Shown one piece after another: positions 54,901 to 64,000 of a stretch of DNA of 64,000 nucleotides. How positions within the stretch are numbered: position 1 is the first letter of the stretch; each line of letters starts with the position of its first letter. The position numbers were made by a program, and so were the translations under genes. The notes beneath the pieces were generated by a model, which saw only the letters and a program-made list of their open reading frames with translations, was not told the DNA's origin and searched no databases. Source of the stretch: Erigeron canadensis (lineage: Eukaryota; Streptophyta; Magnoliopsida; Asterales; Asteraceae). Location: positions 29,386,055 to 29,450,054 of the forward strand of contig NC_057762.1 of NCBI RefSeq assembly GCF_010389155.1, given 5' to 3'.

Positions 54901-57169
54901 TATCTTCAAACAGCATCGAATTGGAATACTTTTTTTTTGGCCTCATGCGAGCTTTTAGGTGATCCTACCTGCTTTTTGAGCAGACTAATCCAAAGGGAAC
55001 TCACTTTGCATGCCCGGGGTCATACCAGGTGAAACTCTGTGACCAAAAGGGGATATATGCCAAGAATAGAGCTTGTGACCTCTACATTGAGCGGCGCAAG
55101 TCCTTGCCAATGGACCACCACATTGAGGGGCAATGTTATATTAGAGTTTTTAATAATACAAGTTTGTAATATATTTACGGGATTAATAATTTATTGAGTT
55201 TGTAAAAATGTATTTCTGGGTCGTACCAAACCCATTTTAATTGAAGCCAAAGTTACCCTTTTTGACCCGTGATTTAAGCCCACATATTGTATCGCTACTA
55301 GCAGACACTATGATTTACCTTTAATGCATACGAAGAAAAAGAAACACTACTTTTAAATTTATCACTTTAAAATAATTAATACATAAATGAAGTTTCTATT
55401 ATAGATGCTATAAAAGTTACCGAACTACATTAACATGAAGTAAGGATGTCGTAAGTACCTATTTCACAACCATTGAACGTAAGGACGCAATTCGCAAAAG
55501 CTGAATTATCAGGACCAATCCAAAACAACGAGTAGTCTTCCATATTGCGGCCCTCTTCTAGACTCCAACACAAGCCACCAATCCTATATGCTCTTCTCGG
55601 TGTATCACCACAATCTCCATCGTCAGTACCGCTGCCATTGGTTTCAAAACTTGTACTTGGAATCATGAATTGGCTCATAACATTTGCAAAAAGTAGTTCA
55701 GATTCGAATTTAAGTCCAGATAAACTTTTTTCAATCATCGATGCTTCTATTACATCTTGTATTGCATGCCCGTATTCCAAACCAAAGAGAACCTACATTT
55801 AGTGGCAAAGAAACACGTATCAACAAATGTAAGTGTAAAGCAATGTGCATCGACACATCAAACAATTGGTCACCTTCCACCAAAAAGCATGCCATCCTTT
55901 TAATTTAATTAGACTCAAATAGTTACATCTCACTATGTTCAATATGCAGCAATGCATTTACAAACAAAAGGAATATATTAGCAGAAGCAAGGGATATAAG
56001 GAGCTCCCAACAACACAGTTCTGAAAATGAAATATTAAACCACATAACTTACCACCACCGGCTTCGTACTAGACAATGCATAATTACACAGGTGTTTGGC
56101 ACAGTTAGATGCATTTATTGAAGCTTTCCCAAAAACAAAGAACGCGGGAAGTTTTGACGTCCTAAAATCAAGAGAAAACATTAAAAATGCAGCAATCCAA
56201 AAATATGCTATTACTAAAAAAACCACCGAAATATACAGGTTGGGTGGGGTTTGCCTGAAATACTCGTGTCCAATATATTTATAACTATTTAGTGTCTACC
56301 TTTAGGCTATGATATCAATTTGATTGGCAACCAAGATGTTTGTATCAGTTTAAGTGCTAATAAGTCCCTTTTGGGCGACTTTTAACCCATATGACTGTTT
56401 TCCCTTTTGCTAATGTTCTAAAACTTTTTCGGTAAAAGGCCGTCACCCATAGTAAACATTGTTCACCATTAACAGAAAGCAAAGCCGTTCAAAGAATTTA
56501 AACAGCTATAAAATGAAGACATATAGAAGAAATTACTCACGCGCTGAGACAAGTATGTCCATAATGAATAACACAGTCTGCATTGATGTGAGATGCACCG
56601 ACCTCATCAACACAACAGCTACCGTATGTAGTATCCGCCATTACATACAAACCAATATCCTTAACATCATTAGACAAAAGCTCCTTACGTAGGAGACTTA
56701 CTACTCCTGTTGAGTCCTTTAGTAGCTCATCGGGAAACTAACCAATAATAAACATAAACCATGACGATTCAGCATCTTAATAGAAAACGGTTTCAAATCA
56801 TTAAAAAAAAAAGACTATGTGGCCAACTAAATGCTATTCGACAGTTAATTCTAGTCCAAATTACAGAAACAAGAGCAGTAACTGCAAACTGCCACTCGTG
56901 CATACATAGTATTTGAATTTTAAGGGCTACTTAGGTTGTTGGTGTGTTTTAAACTTTTAATAATTTTCAGGGCTTATAACATACTAAAAATAAATGAATA
57001 ATTAAAGTCCACCAGTAATTATACTACATAAATCATTTCTAGTCTAGGGTTTACTGATAAATAAATAAAAATTATGTACCTGTAAAGCAACTCTTTTGAA
57101 GTTATGTTCGAGAATATATTCTGCAACACGCGAGATTTCGTATTTTGATGATAATTCCAAATCCTCCAT
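51973..57169 (-). CDS. DPH2: diphthamide biosynthesis protein DPH2
   Basis: Eleven minus-strand exons join in frame to 1554 nt, 517 residues: 57169-57080, 56737-56541, 56161-56053, 55792-55459, 54725-54656, 54551-54484, 54382-54267, 54059-53953, 52838-52702, 52425-52345, 52217-51973; all GT-AG. DPH1-DPH2 heterodimers carry a [4Fe-4S] cluster and transfer the 3-amino-3-carboxypropyl group of SAM to a His of eEF2, the first step of diphthamide synthesis in the cytosol. Visible blocks: [26 protein letters not shown] (Cys71, Cys72), HYGHTCLS (Cys93), [23 protein letters not shown] with [65 protein letters not shown] and [12 protein letters not shown]. The spacing of Cys71/72/93 resembles the cluster cysteines of yeast Dph2. 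The C-terminal Gly/Ser-rich tail is typical of plant DPH2. Exons 3 and 5 begin at acceptors chosen by homology. Confidence 0.93.
53476..53753 (-). mobile_element. short Helitron (278 bp) in DPH2 intron 8
   Basis: On the minus strand it starts TCTATATTACATTATAAAG after A and ends TGCCGGTACTCCT then CTAG|T. A CGCCACCACC-rich stretch precedes the 3' end, as in the Helitron at 37586-38231. It lies between exons 8 and 9 in the same orientation as the gene, clear of both splice sites. Confidence 0.7.
54940..55135 (-). mobile_element. tRNA-derived SINE in DPH2 intron 4
   Basis: On the minus strand GTGGTGGTCCATTGGCAAGG (A-box region) is followed about 35 bp later by GAGGTCACAAGCTCTATTC (degenerate B box), then a typical SINE body. 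The ends are approximate and no target duplication was verified. Confidence 0.5.
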
Positions 57170-58435
57170 TGATATTTGATAATTCAACAATTGTGTGCAA
57201 GAGGATGAGACTGTGTTTTTCCAACTTTCTATATAACAAAAAAGTCATAAAATAAATGGGCCTGATTATATTTTTGTTTATTTATTGGGCCACTACTCCG
57301 GCCCAATTACTACTTTTTGGTCCCAATTTAAAAGAGCAATACTATAATGTCGTTAAAATCGGGTAACGGGGTGTTTTGTTACATTTTCTCACTAATCTTC
57401 CAAATATAACGTCCCCAGTTAATCTCTATCTCATAAGCTTTACGTGGCTATCTTCGGTATATCGATTGATTAAATAAACCTTTGTGTTACTGTGTTAGTT
57501 ACATCTGTATTAATCTTCAGATATTAGCGATCGCATTCATATAATAGGTTTCACTCTACGAGTCATAACAATACAACTCACAAAATCGACTCACGCTTAC
57601 TAGAATTCAAGGTGATTTCCTAGAATAAAATTAAAAGTTGAGTATATGTGGACATAGTGTTGTGATGGTTAAGGGCGTATTCTTTAAAAAATAAACCAGA
57701 CTTTTTATGTGATGATAAATAATCTGTTGTCAAATACAACAAATACAGTTTCAGATGATTGTATATTATATATAAACATGTTTGTGTTTATTGTAAAGGA
57801 CCAAGAAGAAAATAATAATTGTAATGAATCTATCATCATCCACATATTATAAATTTCTATATTTTATATTAAGATAATACGAATATGATATAAATTAAAA
57901 TTGCTTCTAGCATGACTGAATCAAAACTAACTTTTCAATACATATATATATATATAATTGTATAAAAATGACAATTTATCCATAAACAATTCTCTTTAAT
58001 ATAGCTCAATAGGCTTTGCCTGTTTCGGGCTAGGGGGCTCTTTGCTAATAGCCAGTACTTGTGCCTTTAATAATTGCACTTAGTGTTTAAAAGCTTGTAC
58101 TATTTTTAAGATAAGCCTCTATCAAGCCATCGCTTTCGAGTGGTGTTCATAGCGACATAGCCACGGTTGGTTTCTCAATGGATTTTTTGCATGTAAAAAG
58201 GAGATGGATTTGTTTGGCCCATTTATGTTCACATGGTTCATTGTTGGAATTTTTCTATTTATAAAGTTACAACAAATTAACTCATTTTTATTTCTCACTT
58301 TTGGAGTATTTGGTTAAGCTGATTTGGCTGCAATTTTTATATTTGTGTTTTAAAAAATTATTTCTAAAATAATTTATAAAACAATTTTTCTTTCTATTTT
58401 GGTTAGGGCCTTAGGGGTGTTTTGTTACCTTATTG
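57170..58435. other. DPH2 upstream region, no other gene
   Basis: Contains the DPH2 promoter (GGGCC-type motif at about 57286-57304 and GTTACCCGATTTT downstream of it on the minus strand) and then AT-rich intergenic DNA. No clear TATA box near 57190-57250. Confidence 0.4.
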
Positions 58436-59347
58436 TAGGGGTGTTCATCGGTTCGGTTTTCGGTTTTTCGGTCTATTTGGTTTGGGTTTTTCGGTTTTTT
58501 TATTTTTATTTTTCAAAACCGAACCAAAACCTAATTCAAAATAGAAAAACCAAACCGAAAACCAAATTGGAATTCGGTTCGGTTTTGGTTTAAAACCGAA
58601 AAAACCAAATATGAAAAACACAAATTTACCATTTTTTTTTGTCTAAGTTGTGTTCAACCAAAATAGGTTCATAATTTCACCGAAATAGTAAATTTTGACT
58701 TCAAACACAATAAGCACAATAAGGATAAATAAGTAACAAAACTAAAACAGCTAAACACTTGTTTGACATCATTATTAAAAATTATTTATCATGCTTTTCA
58801 TAGTTTGTCAATTGAATTTTTATAATTTCAGAAAAAAGTTAATATAATATACAAATAGACATAAAAAAATAAAAAAATACATTGATAATTATCCATACAA
58901 AAAAAAATATGTATTAAATATTTTTAATCACTGTTGAAAAACTCAATGAGTCGAGTCGGGTACTCTTTGAGTACTCGTTACAAGGTAGGGTGCCGAGTCG
59001 GCCGATTACTCCGAGTACTCCCCGACTTGGCCATTTTAACCTCCAAGTACTCACTGCATAGACCCGAGTTCTCCCAACTTACTAGTCGACCGACCTAGGA
59101 GCACTTAGCGACTTCTGCAACCTTGTTTTTAATTATACATAGTAGTAATATAAGCTATTCGGTTTTTTCCATTTAACCGAATTCATTATCATATACTCAT
59201 AGCCAAACCAAAAACTAAATATATAATTCGGTTTCGGTTACAAATCAAATCCAAAACTAAATTCAAAAACGGTTTGATTTTTTTCGGTTTTTTAAATGGG
59301 TCTGTTTACAGTTTTGTCGAGTAAAAACCAAACCGCGAACACCCCTA
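58436..59347. mobile_element. hAT-type non-autonomous element (912 bp)
   Basis: Ends TAGGGGTGTTC and GAACACCCCTA, flanked by CCTTATTG (58428-58435) and CCTTGTTG (59348-59355), an 8-bp duplication with one change. The subterminal parts are built of TTCGGTTTT and AAACCGAA words on both sides and fold back; the centre is AT-rich. Same superfamily and layout as the element at 14756-15117. Confidence 0.75.
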
Positions 59348-60116
59348 CCTTGTTGTATTTGAAAAAAACTTAAAAACTCGTCTCATTTTGCTTATTAGCT
59401 TTTAACCCTTTGAAAATGTAATAATCATTTCAAATAAGCGAATACAAACCTTGACAAAATGTTTTTTAGTTTTTCCAAAACACAATAAGCTAAAAACATT
59501 CTAATGAGTAATGAGCAAGGACAAACACCCTCTAAATAAGTCATTTGAATTAAGCATCTTTGAGTCATTGAGTGACTTGTTCAAAAACCAAAATATCTTT
59601 TGCCTAACCAGATTATAAGTTAATAAGCTATAAGGCATTTGCAATTAGCTATGGCAAATAGTTCATAATGTTGTCAATGATACTTGTATAGTTGTATATA
59701 GTACTCGTACTCAGTTTTTTTTTTGTTTTTTTTTTTTTTTCATTTAGTTGGTGATTATTTTATAGGTGGTTCAAGTAAGAAAAATAAGGAAAGTTAGGTT
59801 CGTAGCTTCTTGTTGTGAATTTTGGTGGATTGAAAATCTCGTGAACTTGTGTTCATGATATTTTGCCCAAAGTTATGTGGTTTTATTTATTCACTGTATA
59901 TGTCTACTATGAAGTTATTGTCTTTTGATATCAAATGGTTGTTTTAAATTATTGGTATGATGTAAACCGAATGTTAATAGTTCGCATTTTGTAGATAAAT
60001 AAAGCAAATGGTAAAGAAGTCTTCTAAGAGCCTACCTGCGACGCCCCTAGGGATATGTGTGGCTCACATTGTGTGTCGAGGCTCCAAGAATGAAATTCGG
60101 CTAGTTAGTGCACACT
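59348..60116. other. intergenic DNA, no gene
   Basis: AT-rich, with a poly(T) stretch at about 59715-59740. Nothing else recognisable. Confidence 0.4.
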
Positions 60117-60426
60117 GGGTGTTTGGTAAGAGGAAATCATTGAGAATGAAAATAGTGAAAAAGAGAATGAGGATTTGAAAAGAAAATGGATTCCGTTATT
60201 TGGTACCCACCGAAAATGAATATATATATATAAAAAATTAAATAATAGTACATTTAATATATATAACATTTAAAAAAAAATTAAAAATTCCCCATTCTCA
60301 CCCATTCGGAGAATGGAATTGATTTACCTTTCTCTTTTCTCATTCTCTTTCTTCATTGCAAACAAACAAAGGAAGTCTTTCCCATTCCCTTTCTCTCATT
60401 TTCATTCCATCATATCAAACACCCCA
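60117..60426. mobile_element. MITE family B, copy 3
   Basis: The ends TGGGTGTTTGGTAAGAGG and CATATCAAACACCCCA are inverted repeats. The interior GAATGAAAATAGTGAAAAAG and TTTCTCTCATTTTCATTCC fold back as in copies 1 and 2. Confidence 0.7.
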
Positions 60427-60481
60427 TTGGCTTAGGTGCGCCACACATTTCATATAATTCCATATGCCTAGATTGAAATAA

Positions 60482-60801
60482 AGAGCATTAGTAATAGTAG
60501 TATTACCACACCAACCTGATAGTGTCACGTCATCACTCCACCATAACCACACCACAACCACACAACTTCCATAACAATAACCCCAAAAAATATACCCCAT
60601 AATATTAGAACAACCAATCAAAAACAAAACAAAAAATAATAAAAAATTAACCATACCATCACCCAACTCTTCCCAAGGTGGACATACCCACTTTAAGGCT
60701 TCCACATTACTACCACACCACTTCTTGTAATGGAACACTCTGACAACACCAAGGTGGGAGTCTTCCACCTTGTCCACACCATGCACCATTACAAGGGCTC
60801 T
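60482..60801. mobile_element. TIR MITE, probable Harbinger type
   Basis: AGAGCATTAGTAATAGT at the left matches the reverse complement of the right end (AGAGCCCTTGTAATGGT) at 13 of 17 bases. It is CA-rich inside. A 124-codon minus-strand frame across it (60415-60789) is rich in Trp, Gly, Val and Cys without motifs and is judged non-coding. Confidence 0.5.
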
Positions 60802-61743
60802 AAGGTTTATTTAAAGATATATGCGACGTCGTGTCATGTTGTGGTTGCACCATGGTCTACATGATTTTGAGAAGTCCATTTTGCTCAACTAGTTGATCAA
60901 ATTATAATGTGTATATGTATATGTATGTATTTAGAGATGTTTTTTTTTTTTGGAAAAAAAAAAGGGATGCTACAACTAATTAGCACGAATTTAGTGATTT
61001 GTTACATCTAATTGATGCATGAAATACTACTAGATGGTAATGCAAGTTTCAAAATAACTCGTATGAATATATCGATCCGACAATAATGGGGATATTAATA
61101 TATCATACGTATGTACAACAAGCCATATATAACTCGGATGCAACCAAGTAGAAATTCAAAGAGTAATTATGGATAAGGAAAATGATCTATACTGCAGACT
61201 TTACCTAAGCTTAGGTACTGTCACTTTAAAAATATTACAAATTAAACCTTTGAATTTGATAAATATACATAGTCCTGAATTTTATATAAGCTCCTCCTTA
61301 ATTTTACATAATTCTCCTTTGCTTTCCGTAAGGTGGGTACCGCATGTTTTACTTAACAATTCCCCCTATGGATGGATATATAAAAAGTTAAAAGTTTGAA
61401 ATTTACCAACATTTTATATAAGTTTTCCCTTTGCAATACGGTTCTTGGGTAAAATTTGTAGGACAAATGAATTTCCCATCAATCAAAGTATATAGCAAAT
61501 GATCGAAAGCAAAATGTGTATCTAGTAAACTGTAGGAGGAGAAGGGGAATAGCGATCACGAGGGTCCTATGATAGACGTCATATCTCAGCACCCACCCTA
61601 AATACCTCTCTGCTCCAACGAATCCGGTTCATACAACAGGGCCCCTTCTTTGACTTGCTAGTACACACTATTTTAATAACATTCAAATTAAATAAAGACA
61701 CACTTATTTTCATCATATATGTAAACTTAAAAGACCTCCTTTA
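60802..61743. other. intergenic DNA, no gene
   Basis: AT-rich. The 76-codon frame at 61169-61399 has no recognisable features. Confidence 0.4.
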
Positions 61744-63253
61744 GACCATCTTTAAGGGTGAGAGGAGTGGTCATCGGCATGGTGGCGGCATGCTTAGCTC
61801 GTTGAACAAACACCACCGCCATCAAGACGGCATCCAGCGGCATGCTTAGCTCGTTGAACAAACACCACCGCCATCAAGACGGCATCCCGGCGGCATGGAG
61901 GTCAACGGGCTTTAAGCCCTGCAAGGATTAAGAAGAAAAGAAATGTTGAGGAGATGGGGGAGAGTGCAGGTGGGGTCCAACCCACTTTTTTAACCATTTG
62001 ATGCTTAAAAAAAAATAAGGAGATTGATATATAGTTTCAGTATCTATGTAGCATCGGATGTCAGGCGATCTTCCATAGCCGGAGATCAGGCAGGAGTGGT
62101 GATTTATTGTGGGTTATCTTACCCGGCGAGTATGTGTGTTTTGAAGATGAAATAAGAACGACCTTTTTTTCCAGCGGGTAATATTGGAGGTCGAGATTTG
62201 TTGGAGAAGATGAAGTGGTTTTATATGTGAAATGTTAGTGTGGGGACAATGCTATCTTATCTTTACTGCTGATATTTTACTAGTTTTACAAATGGCACTC
62301 TTTACAAATGGCACTCTACACAAAATACAATATACTTAAGAGTTAAGATTACTAGTACTCGTAATATATTAGTTGTAACATATATTTCTTTCAATAAGTA
62401 TATATTTCTTTTATAATTTAGTTAAATGATATATTTTTATTAATTGTTTGATTAAATTAAAAGAAAAAGAAAAAAATAAAATTTGGAAGGGTTGAAAAGG
62501 TCATGAATGCCATTAAAAATGGTTGGGAGGGTTGAAAAGGAAAATTGAGTTGGAGGTATTTGATTGGTAGAATTTGGGAGGCATGAAATTTTGGGAGGCA
62601 TGACTCCTCTCTCCCTTAACCCCCAGTGTATTCCCGGTGTATTGAGATGAAAACGCCGACTTTCCTGCGTATTGGGTTAATGGGAGCGGCGTATTCGCCG
62701 GCGTATTGGCTCAAAGTGGTGGTGAATACACTGATGTGTTAGGCGTATTGAGTATTTTATATTTATATATACATATAGATGACACTAATCATAAAAAAAT
62801 AAATTTGTTTAAGTTTGAAATATGTCAAGTTTGAGAGTTTGCAGATAAAGGGTTCACGAAGAAGACGACTTTAACTACAAATTTCGATGTATGTATTTAA
62901 TATTTTTTTTTCAATGTAGCCCCTGGACTTTCATCTATATACAAAATAAATATAAAAGTTTTGAAAGATTTTTTATAAATGCTACTTCCTTATATTTTAA
63001 TATACTCGTAGGTAATACTTATTAGAAATTAGAAATTTATGCATATATAAATTGTATTACTATTAATAAAAATATGTTTGTGTATTTTTAAATTTAATAT
63101 ATTTAATATTGATAAAAAAAATTATGATGTGGTTCCAATAAACTGAGATTTCAGTGTGGGGTTAATAATGAAAATTGTTCAGTGTGGTGAGTCAGTGTAT
63201 TGCTGACGTGTCACCAATAAATTAAAAATCAGCGTGGTGGGTTAAAGATGGTC
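61744..63253. mobile_element. PIF/Harbinger-like element (1.5 kb), TTA target duplication, nested structure
   Basis: Perfect 12-bp terminal repeats GACCATCTTTAA (61744-61755 and, inverted, 63242-63253), flanked by TTA on both sides (61741-61743, 63254-63256). A second inverted pair is inside: AAGGGTGAGAGGAGT near 61754 against ACTCCTCTCTCCCTT near 62603. This suggests two related elements end to end or one inside the other. A 50-bp unit is duplicated at 61786-61835 and 61838-61887. No transposase frame. Confidence 0.65.
61786..61887. repeat. 50-bp tandem duplication
   Basis: CGGCATGCTTAGCTCG through AAGACGGCATCC is repeated without change at 61786-61835 and 61838-61887, separated by two bases. 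The exact identity points to a recent slip or duplication inside the Harbinger-like element. Confidence 0.9.
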
Positions 63254-63944
63254 TTAGGCAAGTATATATTAAAATATAAGTGACTTCTAGCAAAGTACTA
63301 GAAGCCTAAGTACAAGAAAGAAATACAATTACAAAACAAGTCCATGACCTAAACATATCCCATGACTTGAACTGCGAGGATTGCAAAAATACCTCATTTG
63401 TTATGAACTTATGATAGATATAAATATATATGGAGTACAACAATATTGTTAGTGGGCAAATTCGGCAATGATATAATCGAAATCTAACGACTTTAAGATA
63501 AATCACTGCTGGGTACTTTCTTGCATTTAGATTTATTTTATTGTAATTGTTGATTAGGATTAGGATAGCTAGGCGACCTAAGGTTTTTTTTTTTTTTTTC
63601 TCTCATAGGTTGTTTAGAAGTAGTTACTGCCTTGGCTCAATCGGGATCTTTTCAGGTTTTGTCATTTCTTATTTATATGTATGTTTGTCTTGGTTGTTTC
63701 CCACTACTTGTTCGAGTTAGGTAGTAGTTTGCTACTTTTATGTTGTTTATTATGCCCAATATGGTTGCTTTCGTATTGGTATTTGTATTATCAAACATGT
63801 TTCTAAGATATCGGTAGGACGCATGATTGATAAACGTCCGACCCGCATAGTAGCCGGACCTAGCGGACAGGTATTTCTGCTTTTCAGATTCTCGGCAGAC
63901 AGATATGATTTTCTAAACATTTCTCATTTTCTGTCTTGCACTCC
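63254..63944. other. intergenic DNA, no gene
   Basis: Poly(T) at about 63583-63599. TTGGCTCAATCGGG near 63632 could belong to a SINE or other retroposon that ends beyond the window. Confidence 0.35.
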
Positions 63945-64000
63945 TTTGTGGCCGGAGGTCCCCATGGAAACAGTTTCTCTACCTTTATGTAGAGGTAAGA
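63945..64000 (+). mobile_element. SINE 3' part, cut by window end
   Basis: GTGGCCGGAGGTCC, GGAAACAGTTTCTCTACC and GTAGAGGTAAG follow the conserved 3' body of a widespread plant SINE group (GGAAACA-CCTCTCTACC-...-GGTAGAGGTAAGG), recalled from memory. Confidence 0.5.

Noticed and set aside
60415..60789. 124-codon minus-strand frame with Trp/Val-rich segments that could be read as membrane helices
   Set aside because: It spans the end of one MITE and most of another; composition follows the CA-rich MITE sequence; no homology recognised.

Overview
This is plant nuclear DNA. The genes have spliced GT-AG introns, the intergenic sequence is AT-rich, and most of the window is transposable elements (LTR retrotransposons, Helitrons, hAT, PIF/Harbinger and Stowaway MITEs, SINEs). 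Four complete host genes can be read: an AHG1-type clade A protein phosphatase 2C, a CCHC zinc-knuckle protein with an RS-rich N-terminus, an SBT1.3-like subtilase, and DPH2 of diphthamide synthesis. All four have eudicot-like sequences. A composite (Asteraceae) is my guess from the style of the retroelements, not something I can prove.

Layout. 1-7512 is the 3' part of a Ty1/copia (Sirevirus-like) element: the end of pol, a long spacer, a broken env-like region, a polypurine tract and an 849-bp 3' LTR. 7.5-16.8 kb is AT-rich and holds a Helitron end, SINEs, MITEs and a 400-bp higher-order tandem repeat (12.9-13.9 kb). 16.85-19.2 kb is the PP2C gene on the minus strand, with two ABRE/G-box sites behind its TATA box. 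19.8-22.3 kb holds two TIR elements. 22312-34819 is one Athila-type Ty3/gypsy element: 1607-bp 5' LTR, PBS, gag, protease, RT, RNase H, integrase, env-like ORF, and a 3' LTR cut off after 370 bp. 34.8-41.5 kb is a graveyard of small DNA transposons, chiefly Helitrons, some of them head to tail. 41.9-45.9 kb is the zinc-knuckle gene, 47.0-49.6 kb the subtilase (minus), 52.0-57.2 kb DPH2 (minus, 11 exons). 57.2-64 kb is again transposon-rich.

The host genes look unrelated in function; this is ordinary plant gene order with no operon. Exon boundaries were placed by hand from splice sites and family alignment from memory. The reconstructed coding lengths are exact multiples of three in all four genes (365, 253, 777 and 517 residues), which supports the models.

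The most interesting signals are in the two large retroelements. The Athila-like element carries two clusters of the hyphenated palindrome ACTGCGCCGCAGT whose flanking bases differ between copies yet stay complementary. One cluster lies just upstream of the LTR TATA box, the other just upstream of the env-like ORF. The unrelated copia element repeats the arrangement with TGACGTCA-centred palindromes in its LTR and again before its env-like ORF. In both elements the env-like frame opens directly after a strong 3' splice site.
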